In this document: piece by piece, positions 47,821-57,468 of the stretch
Layout of the letters: every line of letters starts with the position of its first letter
Position numbering within the stretch: the first letter of the stretch is position 1
Assembly (NCBI RefSeq): GCF_000009365.1
Contig: NC_008260.1
Location: 124,001 to 188,000 of the forward strand
DNA length: 64,000 nt
Direction of reading: 5' to 3'
Source of the DNA: Alcanivorax borkumensis SK2
GTDB lineage: Bacteria; Pseudomonadota; Gammaproteobacteria; Pseudomonadales; Alcanivoracaceae
Made by a program: the position numbers and the translations under genes
The notes under the pieces: model-generated
Told to the model about the DNA's origin: nothing
Database searches by the model: none
Seen by the model: only the letters and a program-made list of their open reading frames with translations

Positions 47821-47869
47821 GAGTAATCCTTAACAATTAATGGACAGGCGGAGTGACTGAGGTAGTGGT

Positions 47870-48034
47870 TTAAATTTCTACCATTTCAAAGTCGTCCTTG
47901 CCCACGCCGCAATCGGGGCAGACCCAATCTTCCGGCACGTTGTTCCAGGCGGTACCCGGCTCAATACCCTCATCGGGCAGACCTTCGGCTTCGTCATAGA
48001 TGAAACCACACACTACACATTCCCACTTCTTCAT
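47870..48034 (-). CDS. rubA: Rubredoxin
   Basis: A 54-residue iron protein with two Cys-x-x-Cys-Gly motifs, [10 protein letters not shown] (6-15) and [11 protein letters not shown] (39-49), holding one iron. The short single-domain form and [21 protein letters not shown] match AlkG-type rubredoxins able to serve alkane hydroxylases. GAGG lies 7 bases before the ATG. It is cotranscribed with rubB, and a palindrome sits immediately upstream. Confidence 0.95.
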   Translation of the reverse strand: MKKWECVVCGFIYDEAEGLPDEGIEPGTAWNNVPEDWVCPDCGVGKDDFEMVEI

Positions 48035-48052
48035 TGTGAACCTCGTCAGGTA

Positions 48053-48068
48053 AAGTAAGCTCTTACTT
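48053..48068. promoter_or_regulatory. Palindrome upstream of rubA
   Basis: AAGTAAG-CT-CTTACTT is a perfect 7-bp inverted repeat with a 2-base centre, 19 bases before the rubA ATG. TATGTA further upstream, with TTAACG 18 bases before it, may be the promoter, which would place the palindrome at or just after the transcript start. A repressor operator is a natural guess; the regulator is unknown. Confidence 0.5.
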
Positions 48069-48270
48069 ACTGTGCTACATACAGGGCGTTCTCAGGGGGC
48101 GTTAACCTATCGGCGTAAGGCAAAAAAATCAATGCCAGCCGGCACCGTCTTACATAAGCTCAAGGTTGCTGTTCTCTGATTCCTGAAGCACTAGGGCGCC
48201 GCTTGCTCTACCGTAAGACATGGGCCATAGTCCTGCCGCCCGCGATAGTGCGCGATATCATGAGAGAGCC

Positions 48271-48885
48271 ATGTTGCCTGCTGCCCTGCACCCCGATAGC
48301 CTTTGGCGCCCACTGGAACAGCTGGTACTGCCCCCGATTATTCGGGACTGGATGGCTGATCCAGACTCTCTGACACGGCGTCTCAAGCGCTACGGCCACT
48401 TCAGCGTGGTTCCCGGCCTACATGCTATTGCCTTACCTCGAGCCGATGAACGGCGGCTGTTATCGCTGCCGGTAAGGCGCGCTGCATTGATCCGTGAAGT
48501 GACACTGCATCTGGATGATACCCCGGTGGTTGCTGCCCGCAGTGTGCTGCCGCTCACTAGCCTTGCCGGTGCAAACCGCTCCCTGGGGCACATGGGTAGC
48601 CGCTCCCTTGGCCTTGAACTGTATAACCGCCCGATCTGCCAGCGGGATCAGGTGTGGGCCCGACTCGCTTCGACTGACCAACATCATTCGCTATGCTGGG
48701 GTCGCCAATCGCGCTTTATCAAACGCGGCGCGCCCCTGCTGGTGGCGGAGTATTTTCTGCCCGCGCTGTGGGAGAAGCTGCACGTCGCACGTTGTGTGCA
48801 AGCGTCGTGGCTACACGACAAAGCTTATCTCTATGCATCTATTAGGGGAGAGCCCACGGACGCGGTGCGGTTGTCGCGTTTTTAA
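48271..48885 (+). CDS. ubiC: Chorismate lyase
   Basis: A 204-residue cytoplasmic enzyme that splits chorismate to 4-hydroxybenzoate and pyruvate, the first step of ubiquinone synthesis. Family features are VRRAALIREVTLHLDDTPVVAARSVLP (split around residue 72-98, with the active-site Arg) and LGLELYNRP followed by a C-terminal AEYFLPALW containing the catalytic Glu. It is slightly longer than E. coli UbiC. The frame is open 17 codons upstream; this ATG follows GAGAGAG. ubiA, the next pathway enzyme, is 82 bases downstream. Confidence 0.9.
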   Translation: MLPAALHPDSLWRPLEQLVLPPIIRDWMADPDSLTRRLKRYGHFSVVPGLHAIALPRADERRLLSLPVRRAALIREVTLHLDDTPVVAARSVLPLTSLAGANRSLGHMGSRSLGLELYNRPICQRDQVWARLASTDQHHSLCWGRQSRFIKRGAPLLVAEYFLPALWEKLHVARCVQASWLHDKAYLYASIRGEPTDAVRLSRF

Positions 48886-48967
48886 TTGGTTATCCTCCTG
48901 GCTCGTGCCTTGAAACTTGTCGCTTGTCGTTTGAAACTCATCTTCGCCCTGACAACTCGGATGCCCC

Positions 48968-49840
48968 ATGTTTGCCTTTGTTGAACAGCGTTACCCGACT
49001 CTCTGGCCCTACATTCAGTTAATGCGCCTTGATCGCCCCATCGGCACGCTGTTGCTGCTATGGCCCACGCTGTGGGCGGTATGGATTGCTGGGGCCGGTA
49101 CGCCGAGCCTGACCGTTATTGTGGTTTTCTTTCTGGGCGTGGTGATCATGCGGGCGGCGGGGTGTGTGATTAATGACTTTGCCGATCGGAATTTCGATGG
49201 CGACGTAGAACGTACTCAGGGACGTCCGCTGGCCACCGGTGCACTCAGCGCCAAACAGGCTCTGGCCCTGTTTGGCGGCTTAGGTCTATTGGCTTTTGGG
49301 CTAGTGCTGTTTCTCAATGAGCTGACCTTTTGGCTGTCTTTCGGCGGCTTGGGCCTTGCAGTGCTTTATCCCTTTACCAAGCGTTTCACTTTTATGCCCC
49401 AGCTTTTCTTGGGCGCTGCCTTCAGCTGGGCCATCCCCATGGCGTTTGCCGCTGAAACCGGTGAAGTGCCGGAAATCGCTTGGCTGCTGTACGTGGCCAA
49501 TGTGCTGTGGACGGTGGCCTACGACACTGAATACGCTATGTGTGACCGTGAAGATGACCTGAAGCTAGGCATCAAAAGCACCGCCATCCTGTTTGGCGAT
49601 GCCGACCGCCTGATGATCGCCATCCTTCAAGCCCTGACACTATTGGCATTGATTATGGTCGGCCACCGGCTGGGTTTTTCCTGGCCCTGGTACGCCGGTT
49701 TGGTTGGAATGAGCCTTAGCTTTGCCTTTCAGCACAGCTTGATCCGCTACCGTGAACGCTGGCCCAGCTTTCACGCATTTCTGAATAATCATTGGGCCGG
49801 AGCATGCGTGTTTATCGGGTTGTATTTTCAGTATTTTTGA
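48968..49840 (+). CDS. ubiA: 4-hydroxybenzoate octaprenyltransferase
   Basis: A 290-residue inner-membrane prenyltransferase that attaches the polyprenyl chain to 4-hydroxybenzoate. The first Asp motif is NDFADRNFD (69-77), binding the diphosphate through magnesium, and the second is [12 protein letters not shown] near 190-201. About nine membrane helices. It acts directly on the UbiC product and follows ubiC. A weak hairpin CCCC/GGGG follows at about 49852. Confidence 0.95.
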   Translation: MFAFVEQRYPTLWPYIQLMRLDRPIGTLLLLWPTLWAVWIAGAGTPSLTVIVVFFLGVVIMRAAGCVINDFADRNFDGDVERTQGRPLATGALSAKQALALFGGLGLLAFGLVLFLNELTFWLSFGGLGLAVLYPFTKRFTFMPQLFLGAAFSWAIPMAFAAETGEVPEIAWLLYVANVLWTVAYDTEYAMCDREDDLKLGIKSTAILFGDADRLMIAILQALTLLALIMVGHRLGFSWPWYAGLVGMSLSFAFQHSLIRYRERWPSFHAFLNNHWAGACVFIGLYFQYF

Positions 49841-50165
49841 ATCGCTACAAGTCCCCTATAGCGGGGGTGTCTTAGAGTGCCACCTAATGGTGTTCGGCGC
49901 CGCGATTCAAGGGGGACGAAAGGGATAATTCGGTCCACCTGAGCGGCTAATCGAGGGCATATTATTACCGTATCTTAAGGCCTGGCGTGTGTTGTCGTTT
50001 GTGGCTTGGGGCTGTCGCCAGATGGTTGCAGGCCTTCCGTTCGTCTTAACCTGCGTTGTTGCGTGGCGGGGCTCTATCTGTCATACACATGTCATAAAAA
50101 AGCAATCTAATAGATAACATCCCGAGCGGCACACGCCACTCACAAGACAGGCAAGGAAGGAAGCC
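49841..50165. other. Gap between ubiA and phoB
   Basis: 325 bases without gene. The last 90 carry the Pho box and -10 box of phoB. The remainder shows no further element that I can support. Confidence 0.6.
50078..50111 (+). promoter_or_regulatory. Pho box and -10 element of phoB
   Basis: CTGTCAT-ACAC-ATGTCAT is a nearly perfect Pho box (two 7-base repeats, 11-base periodicity). TCTAAT at 50106 lies 10 bases after it, the normal distance of a -10 box. PhoB would activate its own operon under phosphate limitation, as in E. coli. Confidence 0.85.
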
Positions 50166-50870
50166 ATGTCCCGAAACCGTATATTGATTGTTGATGACGA
50201 GCCTGCTATTCGTGAGATGGTCGCCGTCGCCCTTGAACTGGCCGATTTCGATGTGCTGGAGGCAGAGAATGCCCAACGTGGCCATGAGATCATCGTCGAT
50301 GAGCGCCCGGATCTGGTGCTGCTGGATTGGATGCTGCCGTCGGTCACGGGTATCGAACTGGCCCGCCGGCTGAAGCGTGATGAGACTACCAACGAGGTGC
50401 CCATCATCATGCTCACTGCGAAAAGCGAAGAAGATAACAAGATTCAAGGGCTGGACGTTGGCGCCGATGATTACATCACCAAACCCTTCTCCACTCGTGA
50501 ACTAATCTCCCGCATTAAAGCCGTGCTGCGGCGCGCGTCTAGTGTCGCGGCGGAAAAGGCCATTGAAGTAGAAGGTCTGTGCCTGGACCCGGTGAGTCAC
50601 CGCATTAGCGCCAACGATTCTCCCGTGGACATGGGGCCCACCGAATACAGGCTGTTGGAATTTTTCATGAGCCACCAAGAGCGGGCCTATTCGCGCACCC
50701 AGCTACTGGACCAAGTATGGGGTGCTAACGTCTATGTGGAAGACCGTACCATCGACGTGCATATCCGCCGTCTGCGTAAGGCGCTGGCTCCCTTCGGCTA
50801 CGATCGTTTTATTCAGACCGTGCGCGGTACCGGCTACCGGTTTTCAGTGAAATCGGCCAAGGCAGGTTGA
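50166..50870 (+). CDS. phoB: Phosphate regulon response regulator
   Basis: A 234-residue OmpR-type response regulator. The receiver domain (1-120) has Asp10/Asp11, the phosphorylated Asp54 (LLDWMLPS), and the conserved Thr and Lys in MLTAKSEED and DYITKPF. The C-terminal winged helix (about 135-232) includes RTIDVHIRRLRKAL and VRGTGYRFS. It activates phosphate-scavenging genes by binding Pho boxes. GGAAGGA precedes the ATG. It forms an operon with phoR. Confidence 0.95.
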   Translation: MSRNRILIVDDEPAIREMVAVALELADFDVLEAENAQRGHEIIVDERPDLVLLDWMLPSVTGIELARRLKRDETTNEVPIIMLTAKSEEDNKIQGLDVGADDYITKPFSTRELISRIKAVLRRASSVAAEKAIEVEGLCLDPVSHRISANDSPVDMGPTEYRLLEFFMSHQERAYSRTQLLDQVWGANVYVEDRTIDVHIRRLRKALAPFGYDRFIQTVRGTGYRFSVKSAKAG

Positions 50871-50959
50871 GACGGCAGGCATGCGGCTGCCTATACTAGG
50901 CAGCGCCGTCGGCCCCCCCGATACCGGCTAACGAGCAAAGTAATTGCGGTGGAATACCC

Positions 50960-52270
50960 ATGAAAGCTAGCTTGGCCAAGGAAGTTAATCGCATTGCCGG
51001 CCTGATATTTCTGGCCGCTCTGGCTGCCCTGGCAGTGGGCCACACTTGGCCACTGCTGGTAGGGCTGGGGGGCTATATTATTTGGAGCACCCGGCAACTG
51101 TTCGCCCTGTACAGCTGGCTGGTGCGCGACGATCATACCGAGCCACCGGACAGTATCGGGCTGTGGGGTGAGTTTTATACCCGCCTTGAGCACTTGTTCC
51201 AAAAAGAACGTCGCGCCCAGGAAAACCTGCAAGGCATCATCCACCGCGCCCAACAGTCAGTGAACGCCCTTGACGATGTAGTCATCCTCATCGACCAACA
51301 CGGTTATCTGGAATATTGGAACCATGCCGCCGAACGTGCCATGGGCTTTAATGCGAGCCAAGATCTGGGCCAGCCACTGACGAACCTGATCCGCCATCCT
51401 CGGTTTACCGGTTATCTAAGCAAAGGGGATTTTCAGGACCCGCTGGAAATCCCTTCACCGGTGAATGACAACCGTATCCTGCAGTTCCGCGTAACTGAGT
51501 TTGGTATCGGCGAACAATTATTGATCGCCCGTGACGTTACGCGGCTGCATCACTTGGAACAAATGCGCAAAGATTTTGTAGCCAATGTGAGCCATGAATT
51601 AAAGACGCCGCTTACCGTACTCAAAGGCTACCTGGAAACCCTGCTCGATACCCTCCCGGAAGAACAGGCCCGTCTGCGTCGCGCATTGATGCAAATGGAC
51701 AATCAATCCAACCGCATGGAAGCCCTAGTCGCCGATTTGTTATTACTGGCCCGATTAGAAGGAACGGAAGCTGACAGTGTACGTCAGGCGGTACCCGTTC
51801 ATGGCATGCTTAATCGGATGAAAGAAAATGCGTTGGCTATAGGCAGCGACAAGGATCACCAGATCGAGCTGGATGTTCCTCTCGACGCACGCTTGATCGC
51901 CAATCCGGCTGAACTGGAAAGTGCCTTCGGCAATCTGATTACCAATGCAGTGAAATATACGCCGGCCAACGGCACCATCCGTATCCGTTGGTGGCAAGAT
52001 TCTTGCGGCGCGCACTTTTCTGTCACAGACAACGGGATTGGCATCGACCCCGCCCACATCCCGCGCTTAACGGAACGTTTTTACCGGCCAGACAATAGCC
52101 GCGTTACAGAAACCGGGGGCACCGGCCTGGGCCTCGCCATCGTTAAACACGTAATGATTCGCCATGATGGGCGCTTGGAAATCGTCAGCGAACTGAGCAA
52201 GGGCAGCACCTTTACCTGTCATTTCCCGGCGGAGCGGCTGGTTAGCAAGCCAACGGCAGTGGCGGGTTGA
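50960..52270 (+). CDS. phoR: Phosphate regulon sensor histidine kinase
   Basis: A 436-residue inner-membrane kinase. One or two N-terminal hydrophobic segments (about 11-27 and 29-42) are followed by a charged linker and a PAS domain (about 97-190). The H-box NVSHELKTPL has phospho-accepting His212. The N-box is NLITNAVKYTP, and the G-boxes are DNGIGI and TGGTGLGLAIVK. It lacks a large periplasmic domain, as PhoR senses through the Pst transporter and PhoU. The gene lies 89 bases after phoB. Confidence 0.94.
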   Translation: MKASLAKEVNRIAGLIFLAALAALAVGHTWPLLVGLGGYIIWSTRQLFALYSWLVRDDHTEPPDSIGLWGEFYTRLEHLFQKERRAQENLQGIIHRAQQSVNALDDVVILIDQHGYLEYWNHAAERAMGFNASQDLGQPLTNLIRHPRFTGYLSKGDFQDPLEIPSPVNDNRILQFRVTEFGIGEQLLIARDVTRLHHLEQMRKDFVANVSHELKTPLTVLKGYLETLLDTLPEEQARLRRALMQMDNQSNRMEALVADLLLLARLEGTEADSVRQAVPVHGMLNRMKENALAIGSDKDHQIELDVPLDARLIANPAELESAFGNLITNAVKYTPANGTIRIRWWQDSCGAHFSVTDNGIGIDPAHIPRLTERFYRPDNSRVTETGGTGLGLAIVKHVMIRHDGRLEIVSELSKGSTFTCHFPAERLVSKPTAVAG

Positions 52271-52456
52271 ATTTCAGGTTCAAGAGGTGTGTTTCTAGCC
52301 GGCTGTTGAAATCTCTTTTGTCAGGACGTTCTCAACATTATTGTTTTCGAGAATGGTATGTTTTGGCTTCGGTTTTTTTGCTTTATAAAAAGGAGCAAGA
52401 CCCCTTTGTCATTCCCCGGTGACAACGCCCCTGATCTTGGGGATTCTTCGTTTGTG

Positions 52457-54568
52457 TCAGATGTCGGCAAAGTTCTGCCCGCCCTTTAGCCAGCGACGTA
52501 ACAGGGGGTCGATCCACTGTGGGTAGTCTTGCATTAGTTTGTTGGCGATCTCTTTGGCGGGCTCCATTAACGCTTCATCACGAACCAGATCGGCGATGCG
52601 AAAGGCCAGGTCGCCGGTCTGGCGAGTGCCCAGCCATTCGCCGGGTCCACGTAGTTTCAAATCTTCTTCGGCAATCACAAAACCGTCGGTGGTATCGCGC
52701 ATTACCGCCAGGCGTCGCTTGCCAGTATGCGATAGAGGGTTTTTGTATAGCAGTAAACAGTAGCTTTGCTCGGCTCCACGGCCTACGCGACCGCGTAACT
52801 GGTGTAACTGCGCGAGGCCCAACCGTTCGGCGTTTTCCATTACCATGAGGGTGGCGTTGGGTACATCCACGCCCACTTCGATGACGGTGGTGGCAATCAG
52901 CAATTGCGCTTCTCCCCGCGAAAAACGTGCCATACGCTCGGCTTTTTCTTTCGCCTTCATGCGCCCGTGTACCAGCTCCACCTTCAGCTCCGGCAAGGCG
53001 ATCTGTAATTCCGCAAATGTTGCTTCCGCTGCCTGAGCCTGCAGTTCTTCAGACTCCTCAATTAAAGTGCAGACCCAGTAGGCCTGAGTGTTTTTCTTTT
53101 TAGCAGAGGGACGGCAGGCATCGTTAATGCGTTCGATTACTTGGGGGCGTCGGCTCTCGGGAAGCACCAAGGTGTCGATGGGCTTGCGGCCCGGTGGCAT
53201 TTCGTCGATCACGGATGTGTCCAGATCGCCATAGACGCTCATGGCCAGGGTGCGGGGAATGGGCGTGGCGGTGAGGACTAATTGGTGGGGAACCTGAATG
53301 CCATGGGCGTTATCCTCGCGCCCTTTTTCACGCAGGGCCAGCCGCTGCTGCACACCGAAGCGGTGCTGCTCATCAATGATGGTGAGCCCAAGGCGATGGA
53401 ACTGTACGGCCTCCTGAAACAAAGCATGGGTGCCGACCACGATGTGCGCACTGCCATCGGCTAGCGCTGCGTTGGTTTCCCGGCGGGCTTTTACGCCGAG
53501 GCTGCCCGCCAGCCAGTGTACTTTTATACCCAGTGGCGCCAGCCAGTGGTGGAAGTTTTCCCGATGCTGTTCCGCCAGCAGCTCCGTAGGTGCCATTAAC
53601 GCGACCTGATAGCCGGACTCAATGGCGGCAAGGGCGGCGGCGGCGGCTACCAGGGTTTTGCCTGAGCCCACATCGCCTTGTACCAGACGTAACATGGGGT
53701 GGGCTTGTTTCATGTCGCCCATCAGCTCACCGATGACTCGTTTTTGGGCGCCAGTGAGGTTAAAGGGTAGGCTATCCTGTAGTTTTTCAAACAGTGTCTG
53801 CCCGCCAAGGCGCGGGGCATGGAAGGCTTTCTGTCCGGCGCGTTTTTGCAGCATGCCTAATTGGTGAGCCACCATTTCTTCCATCACCAGCCGTTTTACT
53901 GCCGGATGTTTGCCTTCCAGCAGTAAGTTCACCGGGTCATCTGGTCGTGGATTATGCAGTTTGCTCAAGGCGTCGGCTAAGCTGGGCAGGCCGCTCTGAT
54001 CCAGCAGTTGGGCAGGAATCAGCTCTTGGGGAGGGTGCGCCTGTAGGTATTTCAGGGCCTGCCCGGTGAGGTTGCGCAGGGTTTTCTGACTGACACCGTC
54101 GGTGGTGGGGTAGACCGGGGTCAATGCTTTTTCCAGTGGCGGCAGGCCGCTGTCAGCATAATCTAGCTGGTATTCTGGATGATAAAATTCCAGCCCGGCG
54201 GAACCAGGACGGGGCTCGCCATAGACGCGAATAGTCCGCCCGCGCTCTAGGGTGTTCTTCTGTGCTGCGCTGAAATGGTAGAAACGCAGCGTCACCATGC
54301 CGGTGCCGTCAGCCACTTTGCAAAGCAGGGAGCGACGTCGGCCAAATATCACATCGGCGGCCATTACTTGACCCTCGATGACCACGCCGGTTTCCGGGCG
54401 CAGGCTGCCGATGGGGGAAATGCGAGTGCGGTCTTCGTAACGGAACGGTAGGTGGAAGAGCAGATCTTCTAGGTTATGCAGGCCCAGCTTGGCCAGTTTT
54501 TCCGCAGCGGCGGGGCCGACGCCCTTGAGGCGGCTCAGGGGTAGGCTGGAGAGGGAGTCACCGGCCAT
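52457..54568 (-). CDS. recG: ATP-dependent DNA helicase RecG
   Basis: A 703-residue superfamily 2 helicase that remodels stalled replication forks and branched DNA. Domains: N-terminal wedge/OB domain (about 1-170), then the helicase core with GDVGSGKT (Walker A), DEQHRFG (motif II), TATPIPRT (motif III) and the C-terminal QLRGRVGRG (motif VI). The start MAGDSLSSLPL gives the usual length; a longer frame 25 codons upstream runs through a REP-like sequence. It follows oxyR, as in Pseudomonas. Confidence 0.95.
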   Translation of the reverse strand: MAGDSLSSLPLSRLKGVGPAAAEKLAKLGLHNLEDLLFHLPFRYEDRTRISPIGSLRPETGVVIEGQVMAADVIFGRRRSLLCKVADGTGMVTLRFYHFSAAQKNTLERGRTIRVYGEPRPGSAGLEFYHPEYQLDYADSGLPPLEKALTPVYPTTDGVSQKTLRNLTGQALKYLQAHPPQELIPAQLLDQSGLPSLADALSKLHNPRPDDPVNLLLEGKHPAVKRLVMEEMVAHQLGMLQKRAGQKAFHAPRLGGQTLFEKLQDSLPFNLTGAQKRVIGELMGDMKQAHPMLRLVQGDVGSGKTLVAAAAALAAIESGYQVALMAPTELLAEQHRENFHHWLAPLGIKVHWLAGSLGVKARRETNAALADGSAHIVVGTHALFQEAVQFHRLGLTIIDEQHRFGVQQRLALREKGREDNAHGIQVPHQLVLTATPIPRTLAMSVYGDLDTSVIDEMPPGRKPIDTLVLPESRRPQVIERINDACRPSAKKKNTQAYWVCTLIEESEELQAQAAEATFAELQIALPELKVELVHGRMKAKEKAERMARFSRGEAQLLIATTVIEVGVDVPNATLMVMENAERLGLAQLHQLRGRVGRGAEQSYCLLLYKNPLSHTGKRRLAVMRDTTDGFVIAEEDLKLRGPGEWLGTRQTGDLAFRIADLVRDEALMEPAKEIANKLMQDYPQWIDPLLRRWLKGGQNFADI

Positions 54569-54634
54569 GATGTTAGGTCGCCATAACCGCACCTGTTGAG
54601 GTGCAGAGGGTGCTTGGAGGCGTGCCGGCAAGTC

Positions 54635-54665
54635 GGTTCGCATCGCTACAGGAGCTCTTACAGGG
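54635..54665. repeat. REP-like sequence between oxyR and recG
   Basis: On the minus strand GTAAGAGCTCCTGTAGCGA followed by TGCGAACC resembles the element at 42586 and the sequence near 46050. Its position in the 120-base gap between oxyR and recG is typical of REP elements. Assignment by eye only. Confidence 0.35.
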
Positions 54666-54688
54666 AAAAACCGGCCTGTTCATCGTTG

Positions 54689-55591
54689 TTATCCTGACAA
54701 TCCTTCCTTGGGTACGGCCTGTCGCAATACTTCGATTGCTTTGGGGCGTGGGAAGCTATCGCGCCAAACTAGCGCGATGGTCCGCGAGGGCACTGGTTCT
54801 TCAAATGGACGAACCGCAAAAGTGTGCTTGTCGTATCCATGTTGGTGCAAGGCAGAATTGGGCAGCACGGTGATGCCCAGGCCGCCCGCGACCATATGCC
54901 GCAAAGTCTCTAGCGAGCCGCCTTCGATTTGCACCAGGTTGCGTTGGTGTTGAGAATCGATGGCGGGGCACAGTTCCAGTACTTGGTCGCGGAAACAGTG
55001 GCCTTCACCGAGCAATAGCAGAGTCTCGCTAAGCAGTTGTTCAGGTGCAATTTTCTTTTGCTTGGTCCAGGGGTGGTCTGCCGGTAGCAGTACCGAAAAA
55101 GACTCCTCGTACATGCGCGCACGCACCAAACCACCACCGGAGAATGGCAGGGCAACGATGATGGCGTCCAGCTCGCCGTGCTCTAACTTGCGCCGCAATA
55201 CGTGGGTGTAATTCTCTTCGATAAATAGCGGCATTTCCGCTGCGGCTTTGCGGACCCGCGGCACCATGGTGGGAAAGAGATATGGGGCAACGGTAAAGAT
55301 TGCGCCAACCCGCAGCGGTGAGCCAAGCTGATCGCGCTGGCTCATTGCCATCTGGGAAAGTAGGTCCGCCTGCTCCAGCACGCGCTGGGCTTGCGCGATA
55401 ATGGGTTCGGCCTGAGGCGTAACCACCACTTCCCGGGGGCGGCGCTCGAACAGTGGCATGCCCAGCTGCTCTTCCAGTTTTTTAATGGCAGCACTCAGGG
55501 TTGGCTGGCTTACGTTGCAGGCTTGGGCCGCGTGGCCAAAGTGGCGTTCCCGGGCTAAGGCGACCAGATAGCGAAGTTCTGTTAATGTCAT
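54689..55591 (-). CDS. oxyR: Peroxide-sensing LysR regulator OxyR
   Basis: A 300-residue LysR regulator with the OxyR redox cysteines at exactly the E. coli positions: Cys199 and Cys208 in GEGHCFRDQVLELC. They form a disulfide on contact with hydrogen peroxide and switch the protein to activate antioxidant genes. The helix-turn-helix covers residues 3-60 (LRYLVALARERHFGHAAQACNVS). MTLTELRYLV is the family start; the frame is open 13 codons further. It stands upstream of recG on the same strand, the conserved oxyR-recG arrangement. Confidence 0.96.
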   Translation of the reverse strand: MTLTELRYLVALARERHFGHAAQACNVSQPTLSAAIKKLEEQLGMPLFERRPREVVVTPQAEPIIAQAQRVLEQADLLSQMAMSQRDQLGSPLRVGAIFTVAPYLFPTMVPRVRKAAAEMPLFIEENYTHVLRRKLEHGELDAIIVALPFSGGGLVRARMYEESFSVLLPADHPWTKQKKIAPEQLLSETLLLLGEGHCFRDQVLELCPAIDSQHQRNLVQIEGGSLETLRHMVAGGLGITVLPNSALHQHGYDKHTFAVRPFEEPVPSRTIALVWRDSFPRPKAIEVLRQAVPKEGLSG

Positions 55592-55728
55592 GGCATTGAT
55601 ACACTTATTCGATTGAATACCATTGTGCATATTAACGGCGTCGTACGCTAGGTGCCGGATGACTAACGTAAGAACAGCCTGCGTTCGCCATCCGGCATCG
55701 GGTTACTGGCGGTACGCAAGGAGCCTTC

Positions 55729-56556
55729 ATGTCTCATATTTTGATTGCCGGTCTGGGTGACCTAGGCAGCGGCTTGGCCAAACAATTAATCGTAGACGGG
55801 CATCGCATCAGTGCCATTCGCCGCGGTGAACAGGCGCCGGGTGGAGTGGAATTGTATAGCCAAGATTTGACTGTAGGGGTGGCCATGCTACCGCCGGATC
55901 CGGTGGATTTACTTGTCATCATCATGACTCCGAGCGAGTACAGTGAAGAAGGGTATTTGCAGGCCTATGTACGGGCGCCGCTAATGTTATTGGATGCTCT
56001 GGAAGGCCAGCAGCCGCTGCCCCCTGTAGTGTTTGTCTCCAGTAGCGCGGTGTTTGGCGACGTGGAAGGGGTGGTCAATGAGCTAACCCCTCCTCGTCCG
56101 AGCCGCTATAACGGCAAGGTGCTGCTCGCGGCGGAAGAGGAAATTAGCACTCGTAGTCTGAGTACTGTGGTGCGCTTTACCGGTATTTACGGGCCGGGAC
56201 GATATCGGCAGATCGACAAGGCAGCCAGATTGGCCCGTGGCGAAGAAAGTCTACCTGCCCCCCAGTGGACCAATCGGATCCACCGTGACGATTGCGTGGG
56301 GCTACTGCGTAGCGTGGTGCTAGGCTGGCTGGGTGGCCATGAAATGCCACCGTTGGTGATTGGCACCGATGCGGTGGGCGGCCGTAATCTGGATGTATTG
56401 GAATGGTTGGCAGACCAGCAAGGGTTGACCTTGGCGGTGCCGGATGAACCGGCAGTGGGCAAGCAGGTGACGAGCCTATATATCCAGCAGGGCCATTACA
56501 CCCTGCAATATCCCGGCTATCAGGACGGCTATGCTCAGGTGTTGGCAGGGAGGTAA
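55729..56556 (+). CDS. NAD(P)-dependent epimerase/dehydratase-like protein (YeeZ type)
   Basis: A 275-residue extended short-chain dehydrogenase fold protein. The Rossmann motif is AGLGDLGSGLAKQL (7-20). VFVSSSAVFGDVEG (about 102-115) is the active-site strand with Ser, while the usual YxxxK is replaced by SRYNGKVLL near 126-134, which keeps Tyr and Lys in the right spacing. RFTGIYGPGR follows. It resembles E. coli YeeZ, with unknown substrate. It is divergent from oxyR but transcribed alone. Confidence 0.85.
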   Translation: MSHILIAGLGDLGSGLAKQLIVDGHRISAIRRGEQAPGGVELYSQDLTVGVAMLPPDPVDLLVIIMTPSEYSEEGYLQAYVRAPLMLLDALEGQQPLPPVVFVSSSAVFGDVEGVVNELTPPRPSRYNGKVLLAAEEEISTRSLSTVVRFTGIYGPGRYRQIDKAARLARGEESLPAPQWTNRIHRDDCVGLLRSVVLGWLGGHEMPPLVIGTDAVGGRNLDVLEWLADQQGLTLAVPDEPAVGKQVTSLYIQQGHYTLQYPGYQDGYAQVLAGR

Positions 56557-56932
56557 GCGGCCACATGACTTTATCCTTGAGTGAATCCAATGCAGTGTCT
56601 GCGCATCATTTCTTATTCGGGATGATGCGGCGGCGGCATTTCAAATAATGATCATGGCCCGTTTTGTTTTGTGGGTTGTCGCTTACGCCTCTGTTCTGTA
56701 ATTGAAGGGAGTTGCGTGGGCAGGCGGCAAGGGCAGAAGCGCATTCCCAACCAAATCACGCTAAAATCGCCATCTGTCGGCTGAGAGCTTCATCGTCGAT
56801 CATTTTTTCGTCGATAGACTTGCCTCCGGCGCTGGCATTAGTAAAGTGTGCGCCTCAATTTTTTCTGTGTTGGCGTGGCTTGGTTCTGATGCGCCCGCAA
56901 AAGCCTGTAATGGGCGCAATGGAGTAATGCGA
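56557..56932. other. Gap upstream of purE
   Basis: 376 bases without supported gene. A perfect 8-bp inverted repeat, CGCATCAT and ATGATGCG (56602-56629, 12-base loop), follows the epimerase gene and may aid termination. I see no PurR box or purine riboswitch. Confidence 0.5.
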
Positions 56933-57424
56933 ATGAGCACGCCGGTTGCCGTGGTAATGGGCTCCCAATCTGACTGGGAAACCATGAAAGAAGCCTGTGA
57001 CGCCCTGACCCATTTCAATGTGGGCTGGAAAGCCGAGGTGGTTTCGGCCCATCGCACGCCCCAGCGCATGTATGATTTTGCCAAAAGCGCCCATGAAAAT
57101 GGCTACAAGGTGATCATTGCCGGTGCCGGCGGTGCGGCCCATTTGCCCGGTATGATTGCGTCTTTGACCCCGCTGCCGGTGCTGGGTGTGCCGGTGAAAA
57201 GCCGCACGCTATCCGGTTGGGATAGCCTGCTGTCTATCGTGCAAATGCCCAAAGGCGTGGCGGTGGGTACGTTGGCCATTGGCGCGGCGGGGGCCTGGAA
57301 TGCGGGCCTGTTAGCTTCGCAGATGCTGGCGACGGAAAATCCGGCGTTGTTGCAGGCGATTGCCGACTGGAAAGCCACCCGTGCGGATGAAGTGTTGGCC
57401 AATGCCGAGCTGGGGCAGGGTTAA
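56933..57424 (+). CDS. purE: 5-(carboxyamino)imidazole ribonucleotide mutase
   Basis: A 163-residue class I PurE that moves the carboxyl group of N5-CAIR to C4 in purine synthesis. GSQSDWETM (10-18) binds the phosphate, AHRTPQRM (about 40-47) holds the catalytic His, and [16 protein letters not shown] follows. The start [14 protein letters not shown] is the family norm; the frame is open 29 codons upstream. purK, which supplies the substrate, lies 44 bases downstream. Confidence 0.96.
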   Translation: MSTPVAVVMGSQSDWETMKEACDALTHFNVGWKAEVVSAHRTPQRMYDFAKSAHENGYKVIIAGAGGAAHLPGMIASLTPLPVLGVPVKSRTLSGWDSLLSIVQMPKGVAVGTLAIGAAGAWNAGLLASQMLATENPALLQAIADWKATRADEVLANAELGQG

Positions 57425-57468
57425 CTCCCTGCGCTGCTCCTTTCCTTGTTTGCTCTGACGGATCTGCT

